Positions 1 to 13,575 are shown, counted from the stretch's first letter. The stretch is DNA of 64,000 bases from Flaccisagitta enflata (GCA_965153355.1 OZ231127.1:72478001-72542000); one strand, 5' to 3'. The notes: a model not told the origin generated them from the letters alone. Made by a program: numbers and translations.

Positions 1-1028
<1,028 letters not shown>

Positions 1029-1060
1029 GTTGTTGTTGTTGTTGTTGTTGTTGCTGTTGC

Positions 1061-1123
<63 letters not shown>
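1029..1123. repeat. (TTG)n microsatellite
   Basis: About 31 TTG units with two TTGCTG interruptions near the start. The poly-Leu and poly-Gln frames across it carry no other protein feature. Confidence 0.96.
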
Positions 1124-1565
1124 CTTTTATGTTTAAAAGAGCCAAACGTGAGAATGGTTTCTTGGTGAGAATTGTTCTTTCGTGCAATAGAAGGTTTTAT
1201 GTACCAATCAGAGAACAAAAACTTGATATGGCGATCTTACAGAACGAATTTAATGGATCATGAACGTTTTTTTTTTTTTTACAGTGACGCCAAAATCGCC
1301 CATGAAGGATTAAAGAAATGTGATATTCTCCGCGCCGGTAACCGACCTACAGACGCAACTTCCACAACTTGCTAGAGACGGCGCCGTGTGTTAAGCGTGT
1401 CAATATCGAGGCACCCAATGAGGCAATGACCAATATAAAAATGAGTCGACGAATGGCGGGCAGAGGGAAGGACGGACGGATGAAAAGAGTCAAGGAGATC
1501 CGTTAAGACTCAGTTGTAAGATTAAGAATTCACAGAGGAAACACCTCTCAAGTTCTAACTCTAAG
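1124..1565. other. unannotated spacer
   Basis: Mixed sequence with no recognisable gene. Position 1466-1486 has a short GGACGGACGG run that resembles the core of the AACAAGG-family repeats, but the ends of that family are absent. Confidence 0.45.
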
Positions 1566-1831
1566 GGCCTGTTTCTAGTCAAGACAATCGCGTTTTGAAC
1601 GGGCCACTCGGTCGCTCCCTACGTTCGTTCGCTCGCACCGCTCACTCCGCTCACTTGCTCCACAGTGCCCCGCTTTGCTACGCTTGCTTTGCTTGCTCGC
1701 TCCATTCACGGGCTCGCTCCATTCACGGACTCGCTCCCTCTTTGGACAGTTGAAATTCATGAATATGTGTTCACGCTGAAAACGCGTTCAACGGGAACAA
1801 ACGCGTTTTTGGTCGTCACTAGAAACACGCC
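1566..1831. mobile_element. candidate small inverted-repeat element
   Basis: The left end (GGCCTGTTTCTAGTCAAGAC at 1566) and the reverse complement of the right end (GGCGTGTTTCTAGTGACGAC) match over about 35 bp with mismatches. The interior holds a short direct repeat of the words CGCTCCATTCACGG and CTCGCTCC. The GGCCTGTTTCTAG-type end recalls hAT-like MITEs, which is inference. TAAG flanks both sides approximately, but I would not call it a secure target duplication. Confidence 0.4.
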
Positions 1832-2143
1832 GTAAGTCGGGTATCGTCAGCTGACGCGCGGAAAGACGATTCTGCGTCCAAACACGAGGTTCAATAGTTG
1901 AAAACAGATAAACAGCTAAACATAAAAAAAAAAAAAAAAAAACACATGAAAGGCGAAAAAGAAGAATAAAAAAAAAAAAAAAAAAAACAGGATGGACGAT
2001 GAAAAACAAAGAGGACGTGTGAAAAATTTGAAAACGCGGTCAGAGGTTATGCAAAGTGGGAGAAATAAGCCAACTTTCTAGAAAGAAAGAAAAACGGAAG
2101 ATATTTTGAGGTGGTTGGAGGAACAATCCCCGGAAAAAAGATA

Positions 2144-2960
<817 letters not shown>

Positions 2961-3145
2961 ACAGAGAGGTAGAGAGGAAGTGGTAAAGAGTCAGCAAACA
3001 GACAGAAAAAAAAAAACAGGGACTGACAGAGACAATCACGAAAGAAAGAAAGGCCCAAGAAAGAGACAGAAGGTGGGACTGACAAACAGAAGGACAGATT
3101 GACCGAGAGATGTATAGATATGGACAAGAAGACGATCAATGGATA

Positions 3146-3315
3146 AACAAGGCCGGATACACGGCAATCCAGTCGCGGACGGTTGGGAAGGAGCAGTAAT
3201 GCGAAAACCGCTCGGAATTCAAAAATGTGACGGCCGGACGGACCGACGGACCTACGAATCGACCGACCTACCGACCGACACGGCAAGGTGTAGAGTCGCG
3301 TGTCCGCGACTAAAA
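3146..3315 (+). mobile_element. AACAAGG-family repeat (HINE/pearl-like), full copy
   Basis: It begins AACAAGGCCGGATACACGG and ends in a hairpin followed by TAAAA. The order is: 5' end; subterminal motif AGTCGCGGAC (3171-3180); G-rich block GGTTGGGAAGGAGC; an ACGG/ACCG tetranucleotide core (about 3228-3285); terminal hairpin AGTCGCGTGTCCGCGACT (about 3294-3311). The 5' motif is the exact reverse complement of the hairpin's last 10 nt, GTCCGCGACT. It has no coding capacity, and its architecture matches non-autonomous Helentron-derived elements (inference). Confidence 0.75.
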
Positions 3316-3474
3316 TTGATAAGGAAAGGAGAAACTGAGAATAAGAGTCTGAAATATGAAAGGAATGAGAAAGGAGAAAGTATTTGATACGGTGTGATGA
3401 ATTGATATTAATAATGTCACAGGTGAACACAGAGCACTTTGATGGAAAACGGGTTTGGGACAGAAAAGGATGTG

Positions 3475-3650
<176 letters not shown>

Positions 3651-4508
3651 ACCGTAAATCCTGTCTTGCGGCAAATGCATTTCTCGTCATTTTACGAGCT
3701 GAGATCCCAAATTCAGAACTCGGACTCACTTAATGCTTATTAATGACTCACTTAATGCTTAATGCTTGTTGACTATCCAAACGTTGATGTACTGACCTTT
3801 TTGCTGATTTCTTGGTTTTGTCCGGTTGCTTTTAACTCTCTTCCTGGCAGAACTGACAAAAACGTTGTAAGTGTCATATGAAGCTATGAATACACAATTA
3901 CGACATAAACAAAATCTAACTTGCAGTCGAAGAATATGTAAAGAAATTCTTACACTAAAAATAGTTAAGTCGCGCTAGAACGGATCCTACAGTAACGAAA
4001 ATCAGGCTATAATGGGTATGAAACTCTGACCCCACAATTCTTTTTTTTTTCACTTAAGACAGAAAAAGACTTGTAGATCCTCTGATATTCGTTATTGAGG
4101 GGTTCAACTGTTGATCGTCTACCCTCCGTGACCTTTCAAGCCTCTCGTTGGAGCCACCATCTGCCTGGTGGCCAAATTAGAAACGAAATCAGCAATGGGA
4201 AGAAAAGTACAAACGTTTTTCTTGGTTATCAACGTCATCTTAAAGAAATAAAGAAATGAAAAGAATCTTCTACATTACTTTATTTACACACTCAAAGAAT
4301 AGATGGCCAAAAAGAGATAAAACACTATAAAAATCGGAGGAAGAAAGAGAATGAACAAAGAAATTTTTTTCCTCTCTCTCTCTTTTTTGAGATTATCTTT
4401 TTTTCTTCTTTACTCGTTGAGATTTTGAAATTTGATAAAATCCAGACGCTCGCGAGTTCGATCAATTATTCGAAAAAAAAAGAATAATACGAATAAATCT
4501 GAAGGAAA
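3651..4508. other. unannotated spacer
   Basis: Contains a short local duplication (ACTCACTTAATGCTTATTAATG repeated in part at 3724-3765). No gene recognised. Confidence 0.45.
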
Positions 4509-4515
4509 ACGACGA

Positions 4516-4547
<32 letters not shown>

Positions 4548-4548
4548 T
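4509..4548. repeat. (ACG)n trinucleotide repeat
   Basis: About 12 GAC/ACG units, giving a poly-Arg frame on the minus strand that is not otherwise gene-like. Confidence 0.9.
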
Positions 4549-4629
4549 CGATAACGTGATAACAATGACAACAAGGACAATGGTGAAGACAACGATGACA
4601 GTCTGGTAAAGTCACTAATGGCCTTCGCA

Positions 4630-4985
4630 TATCAAGATTACTGATGAGATTGAGATGAAAATTAAACGGTTGAGATGAAGTGAGATTATGATTATCATAA
4701 GTATAACAAGGCCAAGTAGGCCGTGCGGTGAATCGTCAAACGTTTGCTTGACCAAAGGACTGACAGGGAAGACCGGCCAACAGAGTCTCTTTCAGAGTTG
4801 CTTTTGCGCACGCAATACTACATTGAGTTGAGCTCGAAGAAGTTAGTTTAAGATGAAGTTGAAATGAGTTGAGCTTGAAAAAGATAGGTTATGATAAGGT
4901 TGAGATTAAAATGAAGACATAAAGGTTGAGATATGAGATGAAGTTGAGATATGCTTTGTAAAGTAATTGAGATGAGAAAAAAATG
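4630..4985. repeat. degenerate GAGATGAAGTT minisatellite
   Basis: Repeated variants of GTTGAGATGA/GAGATGAAGTTGAG occur at 4640-4685, 4835-4895 and 4910-4980, separated by non-repeat sequence. An old, decayed tandem array is the simplest reading. Confidence 0.5.
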
Positions 4986-5346
4986 TAGTTGAAAACGGAT
5001 AAAATGGCGTTAAGAAAAAATAACGTTTGGACAAAAGCTCATCAAAAGTGATTGAATTTAACTGAATAATCTATCATCTAAGTGGATACTCTGATGGAAT
5101 ACAGACAAAAAAATTCACAAATATCATTCCTTTTCTCGTATAAAAACATTCTCGAGTTTCATTTTAATACATCCGATTATTTGTTTGGAAAATATGGAAA
5201 AGATTCTCACACGGGGTTTTAAAAAAAAGTAAAAAAAAAAAAAAAACACTGATAAAAAGCTTTATCAAGGATATTTTTCTCCCTAAAATGAAACTAAATA
5301 TAGAAATCTTTGTTTACAGAAACTTTTTTTAAGATCATCGTTTTCA

Positions 5347-5347
<1 letters not shown>
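4986..5347. other. unannotated AT-rich spacer
   Basis: AT-rich with A-runs at 5221-5246. No feature recognised. Confidence 0.45.

Positions 5348-5398
<51 letters not shown>
5348..5398. repeat. (CT)n microsatellite
   Basis: About 25 CT units. Confidence 0.95.
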
Positions 5399-5404
<6 letters not shown>

Positions 5405-5886
5405 ATTCTTGTTTTTCATATCTGTAAATAAGGGTCGGAACATTCGCGTCTTAGTTTCGCAGTTTGTAGAAGAATTTCCGCCCCTCGTGAAAAGCGAGAA
5501 TCTTTTTTTTTTACACGCAAGAAATTATTTGATATGTAATCGTTATGTTACGTTTCCCGAAATCTCCAACGCACTAAGTACAAAAATAGATGACTGCGTT
5601 AGACTCAATTGGCAATTTGGGCAAGAAAACCGTATCGAACGAACTATCACACTCTTGACCATCATAGATCGGCGAAACTGAATGCCAATATTACAGTTTC
5701 TGCTGCTCCAGACTTACTTTTGGCTATCAAAATTTATCGGAAATCATCACCGCTTCTGCCAATCAACGTGGGATATCAACTACATCTAAATGTCCCTTCG
5801 CGGACGCGGTTACGAATATAAGAAGGACCACAAGAGGATGGCAAAGAAGTGCCACAGGAGAAAAGTATGATCGTGATGTGGAACAA
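5399..5886. other. unannotated spacer with short open frames
   Basis: Overlapping short open frames exist on the plus strand (to 5681 and 5821), but codon pattern, length and composition do not support a gene. I recognise no protein family. Confidence 0.4.
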
Positions 5887-5890
5887 GATG

Positions 5891-5973
<83 letters not shown>

Positions 5974-5986
5974 CGGACGGACGGAC
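5887..5986. repeat. compound (GA)n-(GGAC)n microsatellite
   Basis: GA tract to about 5969, followed by four GGAC/GGAT units. Confidence 0.95.
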
Positions 5987-6351
5987 CCACAAACTCCCCC
6001 GCTCACAGTCGCAAAGAAAAAACAACAAATTGATCGACAATCTGAATTTATACTCTTCCCAATAGCTTCCGTATCGCTGCATTGTCATCTGTAGCGTCTG
6101 CATCATTAAAACGAAAGACGGCTGCACACAAAGTCCTGCATACGGGAAGATTTGGAGAGAAGCTAGAAAATGTTTTTGAGAAATTTTCGTCCAGTCAAGA
6201 TTTTTGGAGGTTGAACTTGTTGCATAATTGAATGATGAAAAAAAAACAGGTTGGTCAACACATATCCCGGTTAACTAGTTGAACAAATGCGTTCTGAACC
6301 AACGGACTTAAGGACGGACGAGGGCACTTTTGAGGAGTTTGAAAAAAAGAA
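5987..6351. other. unannotated spacer
   Basis: No gene seen. A short GGACTTAAGGACGGACGAGGG stretch at 6304-6325 resembles AACAAGG-family core sequence. Confidence 0.4.
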
Positions 6352-7863
6352 CACACATCTCTGGATACCCCCCAAAGAGAATTGAAATATCCATTTTTTC
6401 TGACTGTGTCATTTGTCTTCAGGAACATGTGGACTACTAAAAAAAACAAAAAACAAAAAAATTCTTCTGAAATTTTTTCATTTATATCACTTTTTAGGCA
6501 AACAAAGGTCATTTTTAATACTTTTTGAGCATATAATTGTTCATACAGCTTAGAAAATCCCAAAAAATACTGGAAATAGGTAGCAATAGCTAGAATACAC
6601 ATGTTTTTACCATTAACAAAAAGTTTTTTGGGATATCTTGAAGATAAGAGCATAAGAAAAGCCAAAAAACAGCAAAATATCCTTTTTTTCAGTATTTTTA
6701 AGTCCTAATTCTTTCATGCAGCATAAAAACTCTTTAGAAAACTTAAAAATGTGTGGCAAAAGCTAGGATATACATGTTTTTACCCTTGACAAAAGTTTTT
6801 TAGGATATAATAAAGATAGAGCATAAAAAAGACTAAAAAAACGGTAAAATATCATTTTTTTTTGGTAATTTTAAGTCTTTATTCGTTCATACAGCATAAT
6901 CACTCCTGAAAAATCCTCCTGAAGAGTATAAGAATTCATATTCATGCTAACATTACACATTAACAGGATTTTTCAAGATATATGATATTTAAAATACTTA
7001 AAAAAACTAATATTTTGCTGTTTTTAAGCAATTTTTAAGCTTTAAATTAAAAAGTATTGAAAATAACTGGTTGTTCAAGTTAAAAATAGTCATACTCAAG
7101 ACTACTACTACATATTTCTAGGATTTTTCAGGAGTTATTATAGTGCATGAACAGATAAGGACTTAAAATTACTTAAAAAAAAAACAATATTTTACCGTTT
7201 TTTAGGTCTCTTTTGTTTTTATTTTTAAGATTCTCAAAAAACTTTTTGTCAAAGGTAAAAACATGTATGTTCTAGTTATTGCCATACATTTCTAAGTTTT
7301 TTTAAGAGTTTTTATGCTGTATGAACAAATCAGTGCTTAAAGATACTGATAAAAAGGATATTTTATTGTTTTTTTGCTATCTTTATGCGCTAATCTTTAA
7401 GATGTCCCAAAAAACTTTTTATCAAAGGTAAAAACATGTATGTTCTAGCTATTGCCTCACATTTCTAAGATTTTTTAAGAATTATTATGCTGTATGAACA
7501 AATTAGAACAGAAAAATACTGAAAAAAAAACCGATATTTTGCCGTTTTTAGGCTTTTTTTACACTCTTATCTCCAAAATATTCAAAAAAACTTTTTGCTA
7601 ATGGTAAAACATGTATTCTAGCTGTTGCCACATATTTCCAATATTTTCTTGAATTTTCAAAGCTGTATGATTAATTTCATGCCCAAAAAGTATTAAAAAT
7701 TGCCTTTTTTCGCCTAAAAAGTGAGATAAATGTAAAAATTTCAGAAGAATTTTTTTGTTTTTTGTTTTTTTTAGTAGTCCACATATTCCTGAAGACAAAT
7801 GACACAATCAGAAAAAATGGATATTTCGATTCTCTTTGGGGGGGGGGTATCCAGAGATGTGTG
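6352..7863. mobile_element. 1.5-kb palindromic element with arrayed arms
   Basis: The ends are inverted copies. CACACATCTCTGGATACCCC starts at 6352, and its complement ends at 7863 (...GGTATCCAGAGATGTGTG). The match continues inward through the GAATTTTTT/AAAAACAAAAAA blocks near 6430-6475 and 7735-7775. AGAA flanks both ends (6348-6351, 7864-7867), a possible 4-bp target duplication. Each arm contains about three copies of a ~174-bp unit marked by ACATGTTTTTACC: 6599 and 6773 forward, and 7254, 7427 and 7602 as the complement. The third left copy, near 6949, is degraded. The axis of symmetry is near 7108. No open frame of note; a non-autonomous fold-back transposon is the likely class. Confidence 0.8.
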
Positions 7864-7934
7864 AGAACGAGAGCAAGAGCGAGAGTAAGAGCTCTACAGA
7901 GGCAGAGCGAAAGACAGATGGATGGACCGACACA

Positions 7935-8050
7935 AAACAAGACCCAAGCGAGTGGGCACAAGCAGTGATGCAAAAACCATTTATTAACGCCAAAAAAGCT
8001 AAGCTTGACTGACCGAAAGACTGACCAACCGATCGACCGAAGAACATAGG
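7935..8050 (+). repeat. AACAAGG-family fragment
   Basis: AACAAGACCC...GAGTGGGCACAAGCAGTGATGCAAAAACC followed by a GACC/GACTGACC core. The terminal hairpin is missing. It lies directly upstream of a fuller copy. Confidence 0.5.
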
Positions 8051-8078
8051 GAATTATTGAGCAGTGTGCACATAACCT

Positions 8079-8268
8079 AACAAGCCTAAAGGTCGGATAC
8101 ACGGCTACCCCAGTCGTGTGCGGGTGGGTGGGGGCCATATCTGAGGTCACCAGACCATTTGGGCAGGAGCATTGCGGTCAAAGAATAAAAAAACATAAGA
8201 AATAAGTTGGACCGACCAACCGACGGATGGACAAAGCGGGTTGTCGAGTCGCGTGCACGTGACTAAAA
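8079..8268 (+). mobile_element. AACAAGG-family repeat, diverged copy
   Basis: 5' end AACAAGCCTAAAGGTCGGATACACGG (an insertion splits the usual start); subterminal motif AGTCGTGTGC at 8112; G-rich block; short GACC/GACG core; hairpin AGTCGCGTGCACGTGACT (8247-8264). The 5' motif and hairpin have diverged from perfect complementarity in this copy. Confidence 0.65.
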
Positions 8269-8731
8269 ACAAGATATATTTCATTGAAAGCTTAATCCGC
8301 ATTTCTGTTTATCTTAACAGCTTTAAATTGGTTCAATATCGACGTCCCATTGGTCTGCATTGCAAAGACAAGGTGGTATATCGATCGGACGTTTGTTTCC
8401 AGTATTCGCGTTAGTTACCACTGCGATAACGAGTAATAGAATTGCCTGAAGTAATGCATACTCTTGGTGCACCATAGCACATCGATGTACGTAAAAAAGC
8501 TTTTCTGTTGGGCCGTTGGTCCAACCGGAATAGATATATAGATCAACCACCGAGTAGACATATTCCTTTATGGATTTTAATGTTATGACTCATGAACAAT
8601 TCAAGCGGGATAACAATGTGGTTTATCATGCTGCATATTTTGTTTGTGTTTGTGTATCTGTGTGTGTGTCTCTCTCTCTCTCTCAATCCTACTTCGCTCT
8701 CGCTCTCTCACTCTCGCTTGCGAATGGTCCA
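8269..8731. other. unannotated spacer with short (GT)n/(CT)n
   Basis: No gene recognised; short GT and CT runs at 8641-8690. Confidence 0.4.
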
Positions 8732-8818
8732 TTTAGTCGCGGACGCGCGACTCTAGAACTTGCCATGTTGGCCGATAGGTCACGTCACATCAAATTTTTG
8801 AATTGCAGCGGTTGCGGC
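8732..8818 (-). repeat. AACAAGG-family fragment (hairpin end)
   Basis: Reverse-orientation copy with the TTTAGTCGCGGACGCGCGACT hairpin (about 8735-8752), followed by a short diverged body. The tetranucleotide core and AACAAGG end are missing. Confidence 0.5.
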
Positions 8819-9346
8819 ATTATATATTTTTGTATACAGCCCTACGTCAATTGAAATGGAAATTGAATAAAAACATTCGCATTCTCATTTTCCTATAGTT
8901 TATTTCTGGTTATTATGATGTATGATGAATGTCAGGGTGGTCCGGAATTTGGACAAATTGTATATATTGATGATGGATCTGTGGTCAAAAAGGCCCTTCG
9001 TTCATGCGTGTACTTATAATTGATTCGATTGCAGTCGGTCAAAATATTCAGAAAACTACAGTGATTCAGCCAGCTAGTTAGTTAGACGCCTTGTGTCACT
9101 TTAAGAAGTGAAAAAGAAAAACTTCGAACAAGATTTTTTTTCTGGTTAGAGAACGTTACAGTCAAAAACCGTTCTACGACCAAAACCGTTTGTTTTCAAA
9201 CCAATTTCGGCCGCCGCACCAGAAATTGCCTAATGTCTTCTTCGGGAGGTGGAGTGATACAGAGAAGAAGGGAAAAAAGAAAGAAAGAAAGATAGAATAA
9301 GTTGGCGAGTTTCATTTTTATCAGAGTTTTAAACGAGTAAGTTCCG
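8819..9346. other. unannotated spacer
   Basis: No gene, RNA or element ends recognised. Confidence 0.4.
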
Positions 9347-9560
9347 TTTTAATTCGCGTGCACGTGGCTCTATAACCTGCTATATCTGTCGGTTGGTCTG
9401 TTGGTCGGTCTATTGGTAAGTTTGTCGGATCGGTTTTTTTCTACGTAAATGGCCGGTTTTAGCATCACTGCACCTACCCAAAAGCTTAATTAACCTCTTT
9501 TCCATCACCGCCCCTCCCACCCCCATGCGACATGGGTGGCCGTGTGTCCGGCCGTGTTTT
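9347..9560 (-). mobile_element. AACAAGG-family repeat, reverse copy
   Basis: Reads in reverse from TTTTAATTCGCGTGCACGTGGCT (diverged hairpin) through a GTCGGTTGGTC core to CCGGCCGTGTTTT, the complement of the AAAACACGGCCGG end. The subterminal motif is degraded to GTCGCATGGG on the minus strand. Confidence 0.6.
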
Positions 9561-10088
9561 CATCATCACTTTTTCATCATCAAAATCCATAGAACCACGC
9601 AAGAAGACGATCGTGCTAATCACTGGATCTATGATCGTGCTCACAACGAGTGAGCTCGAGTCTGTCCAATCGGAAGTGCCTTGTAACTTACAAGTTGTAA
9701 GTTGTAACCTTTAATTTGTAAAATAATGTAAATCCTGTCCTCTTTCCAGATTCAAACCAACTCCCCACGCTCTCTTTTATGAAAGTTGGACAACATTACC
9801 ACTCAACAATATCTAAAATAAGGACAAGAGCCTTTGGAGCTCTAACTGGTGTTTAATCCGGATCCATCACAACTTATGGACGCGTCTATTCATTCACTTG
9901 ATGCTACGATCATGATTTGCATATTGAATCTTCATTTCCCTCCGGGCATAAATGTCTCGATCTCGAAATGCATGAAAAGAAACGTCTGTCAATGTCAATA
10001 TCAATGTCAATGTTCATTTATATCTATCAGGGCTTCGCTTTTCATCAAAAGGAATCAAGCAAGGCGGAAACTCGACTGAAAGATGAGT
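9561..10088. other. unannotated spacer
   Basis: Contains a short tandem (CAATGTCAATATCAATGTCAATG) at 9989-10013. No gene recognised. Confidence 0.4.
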
Positions 10089-10170
10089 CATTTACAACCA
10101 TTTACAACCATTTTCAACCATTTACAACCATTTTTGACCATTTATAACCATTAACAATCATGTATAACCA
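10089..10170. repeat. (ACCATTTACA)n decamer array
   Basis: About seven to eight copies of a ten-base unit, ACCATTTACA, with variants ending TTCA, TTGA, TAACA and TATA. Confidence 0.85.
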
Positions 10171-10677
10171 TTTATAACGAAAATCTGAAATGTGCAGGGA
10201 ATGAAATCTGACAGTGCGAGTTCCGGTGCGTGCACGCTCCTAGTTGGAAGGATGCCGGATAGTCAGATCCGCCGCGCCGGCGTACATTGGCATCGTTGGC
10301 ACGCGATTCTTTCGGAAGGAATATTTTTTTCAAGAATTTCCCCTTACACTCACTGCGCGTGTCGGCGCATTTTTTTGCGACTTGTACGTGTATGTGTGTT
10401 TACGCATGTGCATGGTTTGTGTTCACACAAAAACTCATCAAGTATGAACGCATTCGTTTTTAATAATTTCTCCACTTCCCCAGTTTTTGTTTCAATTTGA
10501 ATCCTATGAATCGCCAATAAGCCAATTAACGCAGCGGGGACGAAAAAAAAAAAAAAAACAATTCATGTCTTTCCTCTTCCGCATCAATTGTAAGATTGCC
10601 TGTCAGTCTCCCTGTCAAAGGCTTCATCCTTGTAAAAGTGGTCTAAATGTTAAATCATCTGTCAGTCCAGACAATCG
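10171..10677. other. unannotated spacer
   Basis: Several short overlapping open frames on the plus strand. None has recognisable domains. Confidence 0.35.
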
Positions 10678-10681
10678 TCCA

Positions 10682-10737
<56 letters not shown>
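10678..10737. repeat. (CTGT)n microsatellite
   Basis: About 14 CTGT units. Confidence 0.95.
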
Positions 10738-10738
<1 letters not shown>

Positions 10739-11341
10739 TCAAAGTTTTGCGAATTTATCATATGTCGCTAAGAGAAAGTTCAATTTAATGTTGCGTTTGT
10801 TACATTATTGTGTGAGTTGCGTCTCTGGCGGTGCAAAGCTGATGCTGTTTTGTACATAAATTTAACCTGATGGCATCTCCATTTTATCCTTATGAAACTG
10901 GATATTCGCGTTTCGAAATCATGTCACTCGAATCACTTGTTATTCATGTTCTGTACGCGTCATCGACGTTGTCTAATGTGTCATCTTCTGTGTTTTGTAA
11001 TTTGTTTTTGGTGTCAATGTATGATATAACGTGTCATTTTCGTCATCTAACGTGTCATTTTTGTCATCTGACGTATCATCTTCGTCGTTATCTGTGTCCA
11101 AGCCGTCATTTGAAAATTATTCACCGGAAGGTGAAGATGAAAGAGGCAGGTTTGCACGTCACGAGGTTGACAGCGCCAGCGCGAAATGAAATGCGGTTGC
11201 GTGGAGTGAGAGGGCGTTGTGTAAGTTGTGATTACGCTTCACGCATCTCTGACTTTCAGATGCACGAGGTTGAATAACCATGGCAAAAAAAAGAGACAAC
11301 TTATTTAGCTCATTTCTGCTGAGCTAACGATATGAAATATA
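10738..11341. other. unannotated spacer with one open frame
   Basis: A plus-strand open frame (10870-11277, 135 codons) has repeated CATTTTCGTCATCTAACGTG-like words at 11031-11085 and no recognisable protein family. I do not call it a gene. Confidence 0.35.
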
Positions 11342-11556
11342 AACAAGGCCGGATACACGGCTACCCCAGTCGCGTGCGGGTGGGCAGGGGCTGTATTTGA
11401 GGTCACTCAATCATTTGGGCAGGAGCAGTGAGGCCAAAGACCGCAAAACCCCAAAAAAAGTAAAGTGTGACGGACCGACGGATGGACGGACGGACGGACG
11501 GACGGACGGACGGACCGACAAAGCGGGTTGTAGAGTCGCGTAGCACGCGACTAAAA
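11342..11556 (+). mobile_element. AACAAGG-family repeat, full copy
   Basis: AACAAGGCCGGATACACGG start; subterminal AGTCGCGTGC (11368-11377); GCGGGTGGGCAGGGGC block; (GGAC)n core at about 11470-11520; hairpin AGTCGCGTAGCACGCGACT (11534-11552) and AAAA. The motif AGTCGCGTGC is the exact complement of the hairpin arm GCACGCGACT. The 3' end abuts the inverted-repeat element that begins near 11556, so this copy may have inserted at that element's edge. Confidence 0.75.
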
Positions 11557-12018
11557 ATCTATGGCCGTTTGAAAGATCTGCAAAAGATCTTTCAAACGCG
11601 AAGTTGCTGGTAGTTCTAGCTTTATTCGTTCAGAAATGGCACAAGAATGAATGAAAATATTGCCATATTCAATTTTGCGATTTAACTGTATTTAAAAAGG
11701 TTTTGAAAAGAAGTAATTCACTTTAACAAGCTCTAGCTTCTAAACGGTTTGAGTTACAGATCTGGGATTGTTCCTGAATGAAAGAAAATTCAAAAGTCTT
11801 TTAAAATACTTAAAAGAAATAGTTCAAAAAATTTTTTTTCTCTATTTTTTTTTATGAACTAACAAAAAAGTACAGCTTTTTCAACTTGGCTTTTACAGTC
11901 TTGACTATCTACTCTTTATCCCTATGTCATTTCTAAACGAATAAAGCTACAACAACCAGCATGGTCCCATTTTGAAGATCTTTTGAAGATCTTTAAAACG
12001 GTCATGGATTTTGCTAGG
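11556..12018. mobile_element. fold-back element, family shared with 33.9 kb
   Basis: The left arm (ATCTATGGCCGTTTGAAAGATCT... to GCTTTATTCGTTCAGAAATGGC) matches the complement of the right arm (ATTTCTAAACGAATAAAGCT ... AGATCTTTAAAACGGTCATGGAT). The interior has CTCTAGCTTCTAAACGGTTTGAG and TACAGATCTGGGATTG, which recur in reverse at 33.9-34.2 kb. No open frame. Confidence 0.65.
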
Positions 12019-12102
12019 TTTTTCTCATTGGATGACTGTGAAACATTGAAAAACAATTTGTCTCTTTTTTTTTTGCCATGGTTAGAATAATAATGCCAAT
12101 AA

Positions 12103-12172
12103 TAGAATAGAATAGAATAGAATAGAATAGAATAGAATAGAATAGAATAGAATAGAATAGAATAGAATAGAA
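12103..12172. repeat. (AATAG)n pentanucleotide repeat
   Basis: About 14 AATAG units, flanked on both sides by AATAATGCCAATAATA/AATAATGCAAATAATA, so the array sits inside a small AATAATG duplication. Confidence 0.95.
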
Positions 12173-12954
12173 TAATAATGCAAATAATAATACCATTTGA
12201 AAACCTGTGACAAGATAACAGCTCGGGGGTTGTGTACTCTGACAGTTTCGAAAGGATTTAAGGGTATTATAAGCTCTTGATGAAAATTCATGAGATGACT
12301 TTTTCTGGCCTGACACGGGTTTAAGACACTCAATGAGTGCCAATGAATGTGAAATCGACACTCCCAATGGTTATTATCCTCTACTTACAATATGTGCTGA
12401 ATTAGCAAAAGTAACACCTCATATCGGAACATATTAAGAAGACTGTGGACCTTCAAAATCCTAACGAATTGCTGTTTTGGATAAAGTAAATGTGCACTTA
12501 CAACTGTGCGTAACCAAAAGTTCACTGGAAGCTGTCTATTGTAGGTAAAACAGTATTAGAAAAATGGAAGCCACTGTGAAGGTGTCAAAAAAAAGATGTT
12601 TCAAAAATATTTTTACGCACAACCATTCACCATCTCTGTCCGATGTCACATGTAAAATTTCGTGGCTCTCTGCGATCTGGAACCCGTAAAAAAATGTTCC
12701 GTTTTATTTTCCACATCAGCTCCTTTGACTTTTCCTGATATGAACTGGGTATAACTTGAATCAAATAACTTAAACTTTGCACTTTGTGTTTTCAGCTTGG
12801 TATCTAGGAAACGGGTTACTAGGGAAACACACTATTCCGAGTTTTAGTGCAGCAGGCAACCAAGTGTAGAAGAAAGCTATTACAAAGGTCTTCATTCAGC
12901 GATACACTAATGCACCATTACCAGCTTAACATCCCTAAGAGTGAAAACCAAACA
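12173..12954. other. unannotated spacer
   Basis: No gene or repeat ends recognised. Confidence 0.4.
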
Positions 12955-13075
12955 ACGACAACGACAACGACAACGACAACAGCGAGGATAACGACAACGA
13001 CAACGACGGCAGCGAGGATAACGACAACGACAACGACGACAGCGAGGATAACGACATCAATGTCAATGATGACAT
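12955..13075. repeat. (ACAACG)n with 36-bp higher-order unit
   Basis: ACAACG hexamers grouped into three copies of a larger unit containing CAGCGAGGATAACGACAACG (about 12980-13055). Poly-Thr and Ser-rich frames result from it. Confidence 0.85.
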
Positions 13076-13084
13076 GGCGATGAA

Positions 13085-13324
13085 AATGGCAACAACCGAA
13101 AGGGACGACGACAACAGCAATGACACTCGCCTAAAACAACAACCGACAACAACGACATCAACTGACAACAACAACAAAAACAACAACATCACCAAAAACG
13201 AAAATGAAAACAAAAAACGACAAAATGGCAAATGACAACAAAAATGAAAAGGAGAACAACAGCTACATTGAAAACAAAAACAACAACAACAAAAAAAAAC
13301 AACAAAAAACACGAAAACAACTAA
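13085..13324. repeat. cryptic AAC/AAAATGA-rich simple sequence
   Basis: Interspersed ACAACA, GACAAC and AAAATGAAAAC words without a fixed period. Confidence 0.8.
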
Positions 13325-13575
13325 AACAAGGTCATTAGACCTAAGTCGCGTGCGTAGGCACTTTCAAAAAAAGTCAGGCAGACAGACAGACAAATATTTT
13401 TTTTTCAAAAAGACTTTTGAAATTGCTGTTTACTTCTCAATGTTTCTTTACCACTGTTCAGAGACATAAAAAGCGATAAAAAGCCTCAAAAAGGATTTTG
13501 TTACGGACCGACCAACGGACCGACCGACGGACCGACGGACCGAAAAGTGGCTTATAGAGTCGCGTAGCACACGAC
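13325..13575 (+). mobile_element. AACAAGG-family repeat, degraded copy
   Basis: AACAAGGTCATTAGACCTAAGTCGCGTGCG at the 5' side carries motif AGTCGCGTGC (13344-13353). The middle has a GACCGACGGACC core (13505-13545), and the 3' hairpin AGTCGCGTAGCACACGACA has one mispair. The body between is unusually A-rich. Confidence 0.6.

Noticed and set aside
5310-5821. Plus-strand frames of 123 and 70 codons
   Set aside because: They overlap a CT tract and show no recognisable domain or consistent codon bias.
10870-11277. 135-codon plus-strand frame
   Set aside because: Contains CATTTTCGTCATCTAACGTG-like repeats and no recognisable family; likely chance.
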